Part shown: positions 1 through 10,033 of the stretch, in pieces
How positions within the stretch are numbered: the stretch's first letter is position 1
How the letters are laid out: each line of letters opens with the position of its first letter
Assembly (NCBI GenBank): GCA_022508445.1
Contig: JAFLVG010000001.1
Span: 62,001-126,000 of the forward strand
Reading direction: 5' to 3'
DNA length: 64,000 nt
Source of the DNA: Clostridiales bacterium
GTDB taxonomy: Bacteria > Bacillota > Clostridia > Christensenellales > Pumilibacteraceae
Notes under the pieces: generated by a model
What the model saw: only the letters and a program-made list of their open reading frames with translations
Database searches by the model: none
What the model was told of the DNA's origin: nothing
Made by a program: the position numbers and the translations under genes

Positions 1-3000
1 GTCCTCGCCGAAGATATTTCCGAGCGTCTGCATAAAATCATCGTCATCCGCTTTGAGCTTTCCGTCAAGAGCATAAACCGCATGAGGGATTAGCTTTGCG
101 GCAACCGCGCTGTCGAGCGCCTCAACAGGCTCCGCTCCGCAAGCAAGCCGCACCGCAATGTATTTTTCCATCTGTACGCACATCTTGTTGTCCAGCTTGA
201 ACGGCGTTCTCGCCGCTATATAGTTTTCGAGCTTGTCGACTAATTTCCACAGCGGTTCGTCGATCTCGTATTCGCGTTCCGCCGCTTGGAATGCCGCAAC
301 AAGCTGGTAATAATTTGGCGAAGTACCGCTGTACGGCACGGCGGCGGCAGGCGTGACAATGGGCGAAATAACAGTCGCCATGTCGGCTAGATATGCCGGG
401 AATTCACCGTTATCGCCGTCCGAAATACGCATTAAAAACCACAGGTTTTGCGAAACGTCGATAACGCGTTTTCCGCCGCCGAATGTGACGGTCAAGGCGT
501 CGGGCGCGGTGGCGTATCTGATAAACGGCGCAAATATCTCGCTCAGCCTGTTTGCTACGACTCCGTCGAGCGCGGCTATCGTTACAGCCTCTTTACGGCT
601 CGAAGCGTAAGCAATAGCGGAAGTGAGGCTTGTGTCCGCTTCGCAGAAAAACAAGTCGTCAGACGAAGAATAATCTTCCGCATTGTCGATGTAATGCGAG
701 CAGCCGAAATACTCGCCGATGAGCGATGTGGTCACATCAAACGTTTCGCTGTCACAGCGCATAAGCACGGCGCGCGAAGCGGACATTGCTGCGATGATGT
801 CGTACAGCGACGAAGCCTCGAACTTATACCCCTTGCCGAGAGCGAATGCCGCAAAGCCTTCCGCAATCGTTTTTACGGTGACCGAATCGTCAAGGTAGTT
901 CAAAATGTCGTCATCATCGCGGCTCACGTTTTGCTCGTCGTCTTGATCGTCGTCGCCGAATTCATCGGCAAACAGCTTGTCGTATTCGAAGTCGTCTCCG
1001 ATCTTTGCATTGGACTTGAAATCGGCGCCTGTTTCTCCGCGTGCCGAAACCTCGTTCATTCTATATCCGCTCGCCGTGATGTTGGACACCGACTGCAAAT
1101 AATCGGAGAGCTTTTCGCTTCTCTTGTTAAGCGCGACGCCTTGTATAACGATCTCACCGGTCAGCCTGATATCTGACGCGGAAGAGCCTATATAAACCTG
1201 GTATGTTCCGTTTTCGACCTTGCGATTGCCGTCCTGCTCGTCGTAAATATCAAGCTTCGAAGCGTTTACCGGGAACGATATTTGTACGGATGAATTAGGC
1301 GCTATCATTACCTTGGCAAAGCCTTTAAGCACGCGTAAAGGCCGGCAAATCGCCGAATCCTTTTTGCCGATATAAAGCTGTACGACTTCGAGCGCGGCAC
1401 GACCGCCAACGTTTTTAACGGTGACTTCCACGTTGTCGTTTCCGATTTTGAGATTGGAATATTCAAAAGAAGTATACGACAATCCGTAGCCGAACGGGTA
1501 TCTCTGTTTGATGTTTTCGGTCGTATATCTGCGGTAGCCGTAAAACTCGCCGACCTTGTAGCGTCCGGCCGCGACTGCCGCTTTATGCGACGCGTAATGC
1601 TCGTCGGCGTCGTCGAACGCCGTAAACGCAAGCCTTCCGGACGGGCTTATCACGCCGAAAATAATATTGAAAAGCGACTCCGCACCGCGCGATCCGCCGA
1701 TCGGCGCAAAAAGCACGCCTTGCGCAAAACTATCGAACTTCATATCGGGAAGAACTGTTCCGCAAACTACCGAGATAACCGTCTTCCCCGTCTTTGCTAT
1801 TTCGGAAAGAAGCGCCGTCTGGTTTGCAGGAAGCTTAATGCTCTTGCTCTCGTCAACGCGGCGCTCGCGCGCGTTTCCAAGTCCTACGAACACAACAACT
1901 ACGTCTGCGGACTTGGCAAGCCCGACAGCGCCCGCTATAAGCTCGTCACTGCGCTCCGAATGAATAGCATAACCGTCCGAATGCCCGACGTAAGTCGCGC
2001 CGCGCGATGATATCACGCTTGCCGCCGCCGACTCGAAATCGGGATATGAATGTGCAAGCTCGCCCACAGTCGCAATCTTTGCGGCCCTCACAATGGGCAA
2101 AACTTTATTGTCGTTTTTAAGAAGAACCGTCGACTCCTCGCAAGCGAGAAGAGCTATGCTCTTTCCTTGTGCCGCCGCAGGGTTTTCGCCCTCCGTCTGC
2201 GCAGTCATTCCGTAATGCTCGCGAGGACGCACCGCCGAATTGATATAGCTTATTACTTTGTCGGCAGCCGTGTCGAGCATTTCGTCGCTTATCGCCGTTC
2301 CGTTTTCGAGCGCTTTATTAAGCTCGCCGACGGTGACGGACCCGCGCTCGACGTCCTCTTTCATTCTGCGGTAATTTTTGAGCGCCGCGCGAAGCGACGA
2401 TACGGACGCGCCACGAAACAGCAGTTCCGGCTTTGTGAGTCCCGTGAGTAACGCCTCCTCATAAGATTGGGAGCAAATTACGGTATTTACATAGTTTTTG
2501 GATGTAGCGCGCTCTATTGCCTTTTCGTTGACGTTCTTCCACTCGCCGCGCGGCCGCGCACACGAAACGGAAAGCGCCGCAGACGGGCGGTGCTTCAACA
2601 CCGAATAGAACGGATGCGCAAAGACATTATCTATAAACGATTGACTGGGCGTGCGGTCGAGATATTCTATATCCGTATTTTTGATTCCGAAGCCGTCCAA
2701 GCATGCCGTACCGCCGCTCGCCTCGATTGCCGCAACGCAAGCGCCCGCAAATTTGGCGTTGAGATAAGCGTCCTCGGAAAGACCGCTTGTAAAAGCATTG
2801 CACTTAACCGAAACGTCGGGTGTTGCAATCAAACCGAATTTCTCCGTTCCGTCACGCCGCACGATGTCACCGACAGCTTGCTCGACAAGCTTGATATTCC
2901 AGCTATTTACAAGGCTCGAAAGCGGCGGATATGCGGTATCGCCGCAGTACTCGCTGTTGAGAGTATCGACGTCCGAAATTTCAAGGCTCGGTACGCCGAG

Positions 3001-3099
3001 CGCCGTGACGGATTCGGACGACGCACTGCCGAGGTCGGCAACTAGCGCGAGTTTTTGCTCCTCTGTGAGCTTTGCAATTATTTCACCGTTTTTGAGCAT
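1..3099 (-). CDS. GH3-family beta-glucosidase-like protein, catalytic residues apparently lost (3' end outside window)
   Basis: I read at least 1033 codons; the stop lies beyond base 1. Residues about 1-300 follow the GH3 TIM-barrel layout, about 314-540 the GH3 C-terminal alpha/beta domain (ESTVLLKND near 322, later FGYGLSYTSF), and about 550-625 a fibronectin-III-like domain. A further extension of about 400 residues is unassigned. The usual Lys-His-Phe substrate motif reads LDGF at 134-137, and the strand that should carry the SDW nucleophile reads TVICSQS at 206-212, so the Asp is absent. It could be a binding protein or an inactive enzyme. No signal peptide is seen. Start: ATG at 3099 behind GGAGG; an in-frame ATG at 3111 sits directly on that site and is less likely. 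It begins 4 bp after the BspA-like gene. Confidence 0.75.
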   Translation of the reverse strand, partial: MLKNGEIIAKLTEEQKLALVADLGSASSESVTALGVPSLEISDVDTLNSEYCGDTAYPPLSSLVNSWNIKLVEQAVGDIVRRDGTEKFGLIATPDVSVKCNAFTSGLSEDAYLNAKFAGACVAAIEASGGTACLDGFGIKNTDIEYLDRTPSQSFIDNVFAHPFYSVLKHRPSAALSVSCARPRGEWKNVNEKAIERATSKNYVNTVICSQSYEEALLTGLTKPELLFRGASVSSLRAALKNYRRMKEDVERGSVTVGELNKALENGTAISDEMLDTAADKVISYINSAVRPREHYGMTAQTEGENPAAAQGKSIALLACEESTVLLKNDNKVLPIVRAAKIATVGELAHSYPDFESAAASVISSRGATYVGHSDGYAIHSERSDELIAGAVGLAKSADVVVVFVGLGNARERRVDESKSIKLPANQTALLSEIAKTGKTVISVVCGTVLPDMKFDSFAQGVLFAPIGGSRGAESLFNIIFGVISPSGRLAFTAFDDADEHYASHKAAVAAGRYKVGEFYGYRRYTTENIKQRYPFGYGLSYTSFEYSNLKIGNDNVEVTVKNVGGRAALEVVQLYIGKKDSAICRPLRVLKGFAKVMIAPNSSVQISFPVNASKLDIYDEQDGNRKVENGTYQVYIGSSASDIRLTGEIVIQGVALNKRSEKLSDYLQSVSNITASGYRMNEVSARGETGADFKSNAKIGDDFEYDKLFADEFGDDDQDDEQNVSRDDDDILNYLDDSVTVKTIAEGFAAFALGKGYKFEASSLYDIIAAMSASRAVLMRCDSETFDVTTSLIGEYFGCSHYIDNAEDYSSSDDLFFCEADTSLTSAIAYASSRKEAVTIAALDGVVANRLSEIFAPFIRYATAPDALTVTFGGGKRVIDVSQNLWFLMRISDGDNGEFPAYLADMATVISPIVTPAAAVPYSGTSPNYYQLVAAFQAAEREYEIDEPLWKLVDKLENYIAARTPFKLDNKMCVQMEKYIAVRLACGAEPVEALDSAVAAKLIPHAVYALDGKLKADDDDFMQTLGNIFGED

Positions 3100-3103
3100 C
3101 GTA

Positions 3104-6100
3104 TTACACATCCTCCGTATATATGAAGGTAAGGTTATTGATATAAATGCAGTCGTCGTTAGATGCAAGGCTGACGTCCTTCGAATATGTGAATTCGAGA
3201 ATGTCGCCTGCCGCGAGCTCCAATGTCAAGCCTTGCGACTGCGTTCCCGAAAGCGTCAGTATGATAGTGCTTTTAAGCGATACAATCAGCTTGTCGTGAG
3301 TTAATTCACACGACGCGCGCGCGGTAAACGAAACGGTCATAGCCCGATCGGCAATAACTTTGAACGTCGACAAAGAATCGTCGTCCTTGTTAGTCGATTT
3401 AATTTCGCCGCTTGCCGAAATTTCAAACGGATATTTCTCGTCGTTTTGAATAAATGACGAAAGCTCTTCTGCCGTTCCGCTCGTAACTACTACGCGCTTC
3501 GCGCCGCACATAGAACACTTTTCATCCGAACCGAACGAGTGCGGCAATTTTGCGACGTCCTCCTCAAACGTGCGCTTGCAGTGCGGACATTCCGCTTTTC
3601 TGACGCCCGTTTTAGTGCAGGTAGGTTGTTCCGTTACAGTCCAAGCGTTTTCGGCAAACTGTGTATTAGACCGCGTGGGATTGTTACTTGCGTCGTACCG
3701 CCAGTGATTGCTGTCGCCGTCGTGAATACAATCGGAATAATACAGCACCGTGTATAACGTACTGCCGCCGCCCACCGTGCGCCAATCTTCAACATCACCG
3801 TCAAAATAGATAACGGTTCCGCTGTCGAACGCAATACCGTGAACGCCCGTCACCGCTTTACCCACAAAAACGTTCACGCGGCCGAAAGTAGACGCATAAT
3901 TTCGTACAGCGTATCTGTTTACCGTTTCGCCGTTCACAGTAAACGATTTCGGAAGGTTAATCATATCACCGTTCCAATACTCAATGTAATACAGCCACCA
4001 AGCTCCCGAAGCCTTAACAAATTTTAACTCATTTACGGAAGCCGTGACAAAATTCGCATCGGACGCGACGTCGGTCACGACCAACACGTCCCCGAAATAA
4101 TCGGAAGCATTGGAAAATGTCAGTCTGCTGCGGTTATACACCGAAAAGATGTAATTACATCCCGAGAACGCATAGCCGTTAAGCGAGACCAGATCTCGCG
4201 GAAGAGTGACCTTGTTGAGATTTCTGTTATTCGCAAACGCACGCGAAGGTATATCGGTAAGGTTATCGGGCAAAACGATTTCGGCAAACGCACAATTGGA
4301 AAACGCGTACTCGCCGATCTTTCCGAGCGTGCCGCCGAACGTAACGCGTTCGAGCGCGAAGCAGTATGCAAAGGCGTTTCGTCCGATTTCATCTACATTG
4401 CCTGCGAAATTGAGCGAGCCTATCGACGAAGAATAGAACGCGCTTTCTCCGATTTTGCCCACACTGCCTGAGAAATCGAGCGCACTCATCTGCGAATAAT
4501 AGAACGCACTTGCGCCAATCTCATCCACACTGCCGTTAAAGCGCAGCGTGGTTATAGGCACCGCATAGAACGCATGACTTCCGATTACACCCACGTTGCC
4601 GGAAAATACGACCGAATTAAGGCTTGAACAATCGGCAAACGCGTATTGTTGTATCCCGTCAACCGTGTTCAGTGAAAGCCGAGAAAGCCGCGAGCAGTAA
4701 TTGAACGCGCGCGCGCCGATCGATTCTATATGCCCGCCGTATACAAATTCCGAAAGCGACACACAATTGTTGAATGCGTTTCCCCCTATCGTCAACGACT
4801 GCCCCGTTGCAATGTTTACGGTGCTAAGATAACCGCACGATTCGAACGCGCTTTCACCGATGCTTTCCACCGTTCCGAACGTCGCGGACGAAAGCGCCGT
4901 GCTGTTTCGAAAAGCGCAGTCGCCGATGGATGACACATTGCCGAATCTGACCGTCACGAGCCTTTCGCAGTATGCAAAAGCGTATTCGCCGATGGTATTA
5001 ACATCGCCGACCGTAACCGACGTGAGGCCGCCGCAAGCGTTAAACGCTCTGTTTTCTATTGCGCCCACCGAGCCGCTTATCGCAACGCTTTTAAGATTAT
5101 GACTGCTTGAAAAAGCGTTCGCTTTTATCGTTCCGACATCCGCGAAGTTGACGGATAGCGCCGCACTTTCGCCGAGGAATGCCTCGCTCGCAATCTCGTC
5201 GACGCGCTCCGTGAATCGTACGGACGAAAGGCTGTATGCCTCGGTAAACACGCGGCTTCCGAAAGTCGATATAGGCACGTCCGCGCGGAATGATTCGAGC
5301 GAATAGCAATAACTGAACGCCTCGTCTTGAATTTCCATCTTGTCGTACTTGCCGCCGCCGACAAGCGTTACTCTCTGCACGCCGGTACTCGAAAACACGC
5401 CGCCGAGCGATTTGACCGCACTGCTAACGACAACGTTTCGGAAATTGTAGTAGTAAGTAAACGCGCTCGCGAAAATGCCTATCTCGTCGATTGTGCGACC
5501 GCCGAACTCGAACGGAACAATAGACAGATTTCCGTCCGTTCCGACGTAATCGACCGCCCACCAATCTATTCCGTCGTCGCAGAGCTTAAAGTACTGCACG
5601 CCGCCTACGGTGATCTTATCTATGGCCTCGTCATCGCTTAAAAAAACCGCGCGTGCATTTTCCGCAACCCTGCCGTGCGTATAGCTTCCCTTTTCGATAT
5701 CGAGAGTGCTGAAATTATACACCTCGAAAAGCCTCGTGCAAGATGCAAATGCCTCACTTCCTATGCCGCGCGTCGAAAGCGTGCTCGGAAGCTTTATGGT
5801 TTTGAGCCTTTCACAGCCGATAAACGCGTAGCTGTCGATATATTCGAGCGACGGCGGCAAAATGACCGACGTCAATTTTCTGCACCAAGCGAATGTTTCG
5901 GCATTTATTTCGACAACCGACGAACTTTGCGAAAAATCGACAGATTCGAGATTCTGACAGCTGAAAAACGCACCGCCGCGCACGCCGACAACAGAACTCG
6001 GCAATGTCACCGAGCTAACGACGTCGCTATTTTCGAACAAATGATTCCACAGCGTATATGACGCAAACGAATATTCGCCGGACGAAATGTAGTGCGGAAA

Positions 6101-9100
6101 CACGGGTTTTTCGTCGTAGTTATTGTACTCGAACATGTACCAATTGTCCTCGCCGTCGCCGATAAACACAAAACCGTCTGCCGTTTCAAAGCGCGGCAAG
6201 CATTCCTCGTCACGCGTGGTATGAACTTTGAGCGCGATTTCTGCGATACGGCCGTTATCAATCGATCCGATATCGAGCGTCAGTCCGCTGTAATTGAATA
6301 TCTCGTAAAGCTTATAGCAACGGTAGAAAGCGTCATATCCTATTTTAGATACGTCGCAGTCGAGAACAATCTGTTCAAGACGCCTGCAATCGGAAAACGC
6401 GAACGGCGCTATTGCCACGCAGTCGGTCAACGTAACCTTTTTGAGCATATACGGCATCTCGAAGCCGAACATATAATCGATTCTGTAATATTCGGAATCA
6501 ATTAAGTCACTCACGCGCCGTTGTCCGACATACGGAACGGTCAGCTCCTCTATCGGCGTATTAAAGAACACGCTCGATCCCACATAACCGACGCTGTCGG
6601 GAAGCGTCATGATTTTAAGCGACGCGCAATTGGAAAATGCGTAATCGCCGATATTGACAAGAGTGTCGGAAAGTTCGATATTTTCCAAGTATTCGCAATA
6701 CGCAAAGGCATATGCGCCCAGCGAAACCGTTTCTGTGACTTCGACTGTTTTGAGCGACTGCGGAACATACATACCGCTATTGAAATATATATCCGCCCCG
6801 AACATATAACCGAGGTAATCGTTGTAGCCGTAGCTACCTTCGCCCACAAAAGGAACGGTGAGCGTTTGAAGATTAGAGCAACCGAAAAACGCGCCCCTTC
6901 CGATTGCGTACACGCTACTCGGCACAGCAATTTCGGTAAGCGCTTCGCAGTGTGAAAAAGCGCGCACGCCTATTCTGTCCACGCCGACGGGGATGTCTAT
7001 GCTTTTCAGCTTGGAGCATTCGTAAAATGCGTTCTCGCCTATTGAAATAATGCCGGACGGCAAATAAACGTTCTCTATGCCGTTACAGCCGTAAAACGCA
7101 CGGTCGAAAACCGCTTCGCCACCGGTCACCGTAACTGTTTTAAGCGACTCGGGAACTACGAGAGAGCCTCGCGTATAGCTACTCTCCGCTCCGAATACGT
7201 ATGATAAATACGTATTGCCGTACTCTGTATTACCGATAAACGGCACGGTCAACCGTTCAAGCGACGAGCATCCTCTCAAAAGCCCGTTGCCGATTATTTG
7301 CACGTTGTCGGGGACCGTAAACTCGGAGAGCGACGTGCAGTTTGAAAAGGCGTAGTCGCCCAAAATCGTCACGTTTTCGGTAATGTCGAACGCCGCGAGC
7401 TTGGAGCAACCGTTAAACGCCATCTGACCGATGTATTCGAGCGCATCATCGGGAAGCGCCATGCTTTTGAGCGAAGAACTGTTGTCAAACGCATTGCTCG
7501 CAATATACGATACCGACGAGCCTCTTGCAAACGTCACCGATTCGAGCGCGGTGCAGTCGGCAAACAAGTACGAAGAAATCGTATTCACGTTTTTGGGGAA
7601 TGTGAACGTAACAAGCGCCCGACAGTTCATAAACGCGCCGTCGCCTATTTCCGTGAGCGTGGTGTTCTGATTGAACGTAAAGGCTTTAAGGCTTCCGCAA
7701 TTGTTGAATGCACCGCTTCCGAGAAATTCAAGCGCGTTCCCGTCAAACGCAGTGAGCGCGGTGTAACCGAACGCCATATTGCCTACGTGCGTAATAGCTT
7801 TGGGATACTTGAATTGGGTAAGGTTTGAACAACCTAAAAATGCGGCGTCGGGAATTACAGACGAATCGATGTCTTTAACCTCGAACGATGTAATCGGTAA
7901 GTTAAAACAGAATGCCTCGGGAATGAAATCGAGTTTGTCTATAATAAGCTCGCCCAATTGCACATCGCCGCCGTAAGACTCGGAATATCCGAACATGGAC
8001 GAAATATGATCCCTGCCGTTCTGATTGTCGGAAACATCATAGTCCACAAGGTGAAGCTTGCCTATGCGCGAGCCGTTGAACCAATTGCGGTTGCCGCCGT
8101 TATATGCGAAATCTATTTTTCGTTCGAACACAAAGCTCTTGATATTTGTACAGTGAGCAAAAGCGTTTTCACCCAGCTTAATGGAATCGTCCGTCAAGGT
8201 GACAATCTCGTCGTCCGTCGGCTCCGCCTTTTTTATCCTAACGGTCGCGAGCTGCGCGCAACCTCCGAACACATTATCGGGGAGAATTGTGATATCGGAA
8301 GAAATTGTCACGCTCGTCAGCTTTGTGCAGTTCAAAAACGCACCCCTTCCGAACGAAGTGATCTTTTCGAAATCGACCGTGCGAAGATTGACGCACCCAC
8401 TGAACGCGTAATTGCCGACGGGAATTTCGGACTGAAATCCCACGCTCGTGACGCTTCGATTGCCCGAGAACGCGCCGTCCGCAACATGTGTTACCTTGTG
8501 ACCTTCTATGGACGAAGGTATGACTATGCGCGAACGGTTGCCGTGATATCCCACGACGTAAATGTTGCTTCCGTCCGATTTGTCGTCGTTTTCGAACGCG
8601 TATTCCACGCCCGAATACAAGAATGTCTTTTCGGTGTTCACAAAGTACACTAAATGCGCGTACACTCCGCCGCACGTCAGCGCGAGAACGATAAAGAGCG
8701 CAAAAATGACAAGCGCAGGAACGTGCATCGTCCGCCGTTTAACGGTAACGCCGTCCTTGCCCGCTTTTGAAACATCGTATTTTTTTACGCCGTCCGAAAG
8801 ATTGTCATCGCCGTTGTACTCGACAGCGACATTCTTCTGCCCTGCTCTGTAAGTGTAATTTCCGTAAGTCGCCGAAACGACCGCCACCCTGCAATCGACG
8901 GTATTCTCTTCGAGCGCTATTTTCTGTTCGGGAACAAAAGGTCGACCTGCCGCGCCGCCGCCGTTCGGAGCTTGAACGCGCATTGTCGATTTCGACAGCT
9001 CGTTATCGTCGCCGTCGCACTGTACGACCGATAGCTCGACGCTGTTTACAGTCTCGGCGCGCCCGTTGACGAGCCGCAAGACGAGAAACTTTTTGCCGTT

Positions 9101-9193
9101 CTCCCTGACTATCAAAAATTGCTTGACATATACAAGCTGTTCGTTTGCCGAGGACGGGAATGATTTTTTTGCCAATACATTAACTGCCGTCAT
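3104..9193 (-). CDS. Giant BspA-type leucine-rich-repeat membrane protein
   Basis: This 2029-residue protein has a hydrophilic N-terminal part (1-150), one hydrophobic span at about 158-184 preceded by KRR, and then some 1600 residues of BspA/Treponema-type LRRs (LRR_5 family; recurring pattern of IGxxAFxxC, LxSVxLPxxV). It therefore looks like a type II membrane protein with the LRR stack outside the cell. Two kinds of non-LRR island recur: a block around LTVPFVG...YMFGA...PxSLKTV (three copies) and a block starting YNxSxL followed by a WW or WY core (three copies). The C-terminal region has paired CxxC motifs (CPHCKRTF, CSMCGAKR) and then a beta-rich tail. Such proteins usually mediate adhesion or surface binding; the ligand here is unknown. 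The start overlaps the stop of the upstream gene as ATGA, and a GH3-like gene follows. Confidence 0.9.
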   Translation of the reverse strand: MTAVNVLAKKSFPSSANEQLVYVKQFLIVRENGKKFLVLRLVNGRAETVNSVELSVVQCDGDDNELSKSTMRVQAPNGGGAAGRPFVPEQKIALEENTVDCRVAVVSATYGNYTYRAGQKNVAVEYNGDDNLSDGVKKYDVSKAGKDGVTVKRRTMHVPALVIFALFIVLALTCGGVYAHLVYFVNTEKTFLYSGVEYAFENDDKSDGSNIYVVGYHGNRSRIVIPSSIEGHKVTHVADGAFSGNRSVTSVGFQSEIPVGNYAFSGCVNLRTVDFEKITSFGRGAFLNCTKLTSVTISSDITILPDNVFGGCAQLATVRIKKAEPTDDEIVTLTDDSIKLGENAFAHCTNIKSFVFERKIDFAYNGGNRNWFNGSRIGKLHLVDYDVSDNQNGRDHISSMFGYSESYGGDVQLGELIIDKLDFIPEAFCFNLPITSFEVKDIDSSVIPDAAFLGCSNLTQFKYPKAITHVGNMAFGYTALTAFDGNALEFLGSGAFNNCGSLKAFTFNQNTTLTEIGDGAFMNCRALVTFTFPKNVNTISSYLFADCTALESVTFARGSSVSYIASNAFDNSSSLKSMALPDDALEYIGQMAFNGCSKLAAFDITENVTILGDYAFSNCTSLSEFTVPDNVQIIGNGLLRGCSSLERLTVPFIGNTEYGNTYLSYVFGAESSYTRGSLVVPESLKTVTVTGGEAVFDRAFYGCNGIENVYLPSGIISIGENAFYECSKLKSIDIPVGVDRIGVRAFSHCEALTEIAVPSSVYAIGRGAFFGCSNLQTLTVPFVGEGSYGYNDYLGYMFGADIYFNSGMYVPQSLKTVEVTETVSLGAYAFAYCEYLENIELSDTLVNIGDYAFSNCASLKIMTLPDSVGYVGSSVFFNTPIEELTVPYVGQRRVSDLIDSEYYRIDYMFGFEMPYMLKKVTLTDCVAIAPFAFSDCRRLEQIVLDCDVSKIGYDAFYRCYKLYEIFNYSGLTLDIGSIDNGRIAEIALKVHTTRDEECLPRFETADGFVFIGDGEDNWYMFEYNNYDEKPVFPHYISSGEYSFASYTLWNHLFENSDVVSSVTLPSSVVGVRGGAFFSCQNLESVDFSQSSSVVEINAETFAWCRKLTSVILPPSLEYIDSYAFIGCERLKTIKLPSTLSTRGIGSEAFASCTRLFEVYNFSTLDIEKGSYTHGRVAENARAVFLSDDEAIDKITVGGVQYFKLCDDGIDWWAVDYVGTDGNLSIVPFEFGGRTIDEIGIFASAFTYYYNFRNVVVSSAVKSLGGVFSSTGVQRVTLVGGGKYDKMEIQDEAFSYCYSLESFRADVPISTFGSRVFTEAYSLSSVRFTERVDEIASEAFLGESAALSVNFADVGTIKANAFSSSHNLKSVAISGSVGAIENRAFNACGGLTSVTVGDVNTIGEYAFAYCERLVTVRFGNVSSIGDCAFRNSTALSSATFGTVESIGESAFESCGYLSTVNIATGQSLTIGGNAFNNCVSLSEFVYGGHIESIGARAFNYCSRLSRLSLNTVDGIQQYAFADCSSLNSVVFSGNVGVIGSHAFYAVPITTLRFNGSVDEIGASAFYYSQMSALDFSGSVGKIGESAFYSSSIGSLNFAGNVDEIGRNAFAYCFALERVTFGGTLGKIGEYAFSNCAFAEIVLPDNLTDIPSRAFANNRNLNKVTLPRDLVSLNGYAFSGCNYIFSVYNRSRLTFSNASDYFGDVLVVTDVASDANFVTASVNELKFVKASGAWWLYYIEYWNGDMINLPKSFTVNGETVNRYAVRNYASTFGRVNVFVGKAVTGVHGIAFDSGTVIYFDGDVEDWRTVGGGSTLYTVLYYSDCIHDGDSNHWRYDASNNPTRSNTQFAENAWTVTEQPTCTKTGVRKAECPHCKRTFEEDVAKLPHSFGSDEKCSMCGAKRVVVTSGTAEELSSFIQNDEKYPFEISASGEIKSTNKDDDSLSTFKVIADRAMTVSFTARASCELTHDKLIVSLKSTIILTLSGTQSQGLTLELAAGDILEFTYSKDVSLASNDDCIYINNLTFIYTEDV

Positions 9194-9885
9194 AGCTTCC
9201 CACCCTTGCTAGCCGAGCGCCGCAACAAGAATGCGGTAACCGTAAGTATGATATCGACCAAAGTGACCGCCGCGAATATGATTGCCGTAACGGCGGTGCT
9301 TTTTCCCAAAACAATAAAGCTCTCGCGAAAAATGCCGGCAAAAAGGTACGCAAAGCAAACCTTAATTCCTATTACCGCAAGCGCAATAAGCACCGCGGAA
9401 AGGGCGATAAACGCCGCTACGCGTCCTGTCGACGCGTGTTTTTCGAAACTATGCCTGAATTTTTGTCCGTCTGCCTCATTAACAAAGAGCGACACGTAAG
9501 CAGTTCCGCTCGGAAGCTCCACCACTCTTGTGTACTCCTTTCCGGTCACGTTCTCTTTAACGTTAAACACGCGTTGCGGCTTGTCTTTTTCGTCAAATAC
9601 GAGGATGTCGTAATCAATATAATTTAGTTCGCTGCCCAGCTTACATACCAAAACGCTCTTGTCGTCGCTTCTTGTAAGCGCATACTCTTTTATGTACTTG
9701 CGCGCTTCAAGCGGCGGCTCGCAAACAATGCCGAACCGATCGTCCTCGTCTATTTTTTTAATACCGCGATCGGCTGTTCCGTCAATCTCAAATCTCGTAT
9801 AAAACAAAATTTTCGGCAAAACAAAACCGGCAAACGCAATAAACGCCGCCGCGATAGCTATCAAAGTAAAAATCCAAATAGCCAT
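9190..9885 (-). CDS. Membrane protein with a central soluble domain, first gene of the BspA/GH3 operon
   Basis: This 231-residue protein of unknown function has an N-terminal membrane span (about 4-27), a soluble middle (about 30-150) and two further spans near 155-180 and 195-220. The middle part resembles by eye the soluble N-terminal part of the BspA-like protein encoded next (LVCKLGSELNYIDYDILVFD here, LVLRLVNGRAETVNSVELSV there, then a similar spaced strand pattern), suggesting a shared domain. ATG at 9885 has GGAG nine bases upstream and a promoter lies at 9916-9945. The ATGA overlap with the BspA gene indicates translational coupling. It may help anchor or export the surface protein; this is inference. 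Confidence 0.75.
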   Translation of the reverse strand: MAIWIFTLIAIAAAFIAFAGFVLPKILFYTRFEIDGTADRGIKKIDEDDRFGIVCEPPLEARKYIKEYALTRSDDKSVLVCKLGSELNYIDYDILVFDEKDKPQRVFNVKENVTGKEYTRVVELPSGTAYVSLFVNEADGQKFRHSFEKHASTGRVAAFIALSAVLIALAVIGIKVCFAYLFAGIFRESFIVLGKSTAVTAIIFAAVTLVDIILTVTAFLLRRSASKGGKL

Positions 9886-9915
9886 GCCAGCTCCAACGAT
9901 AATTTTACAGGTTAA

Positions 9916-9945
9916 ATTGTATCATATCAGACTTACAATAATCAA
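9916..9945 (-). promoter_or_regulatory. Sigma-A promoter for the membrane protein-BspA-GH3 operon
   Basis: On the minus strand TTGATT is followed after 18 bp by TACAAT. It lies about 30 bp upstream of the first start codon of the three-gene operon. Confidence 0.55.
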
Positions 9946-9966
9946 GTAAAATATAATGTTTACACA

Positions 9967-10006
9967 CAAAAAAACGCGTTCTTGCCATATGCGACAAAAA
10001 CGCGTT
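9967..10006 (-). terminator. Terminator after leuS
   Basis: Two copies of the self-complementary octamer AACGCGTT (9973-9980 and 9999-10006) can pair across an 18-nt loop and are followed on the minus strand by a run of T. It sits 28 bp past the leuS stop. Confidence 0.6.
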
Positions 10007-10033
10007 CAACTTTCACAGAAATGTATTTTTCGC

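Noticed and set aside
448..3045. Several open frames on the plus strand opposite the GH3-like gene
   Set aside because: Shadows: they break up into pieces where the minus frame reads GH3 domains without interruption.
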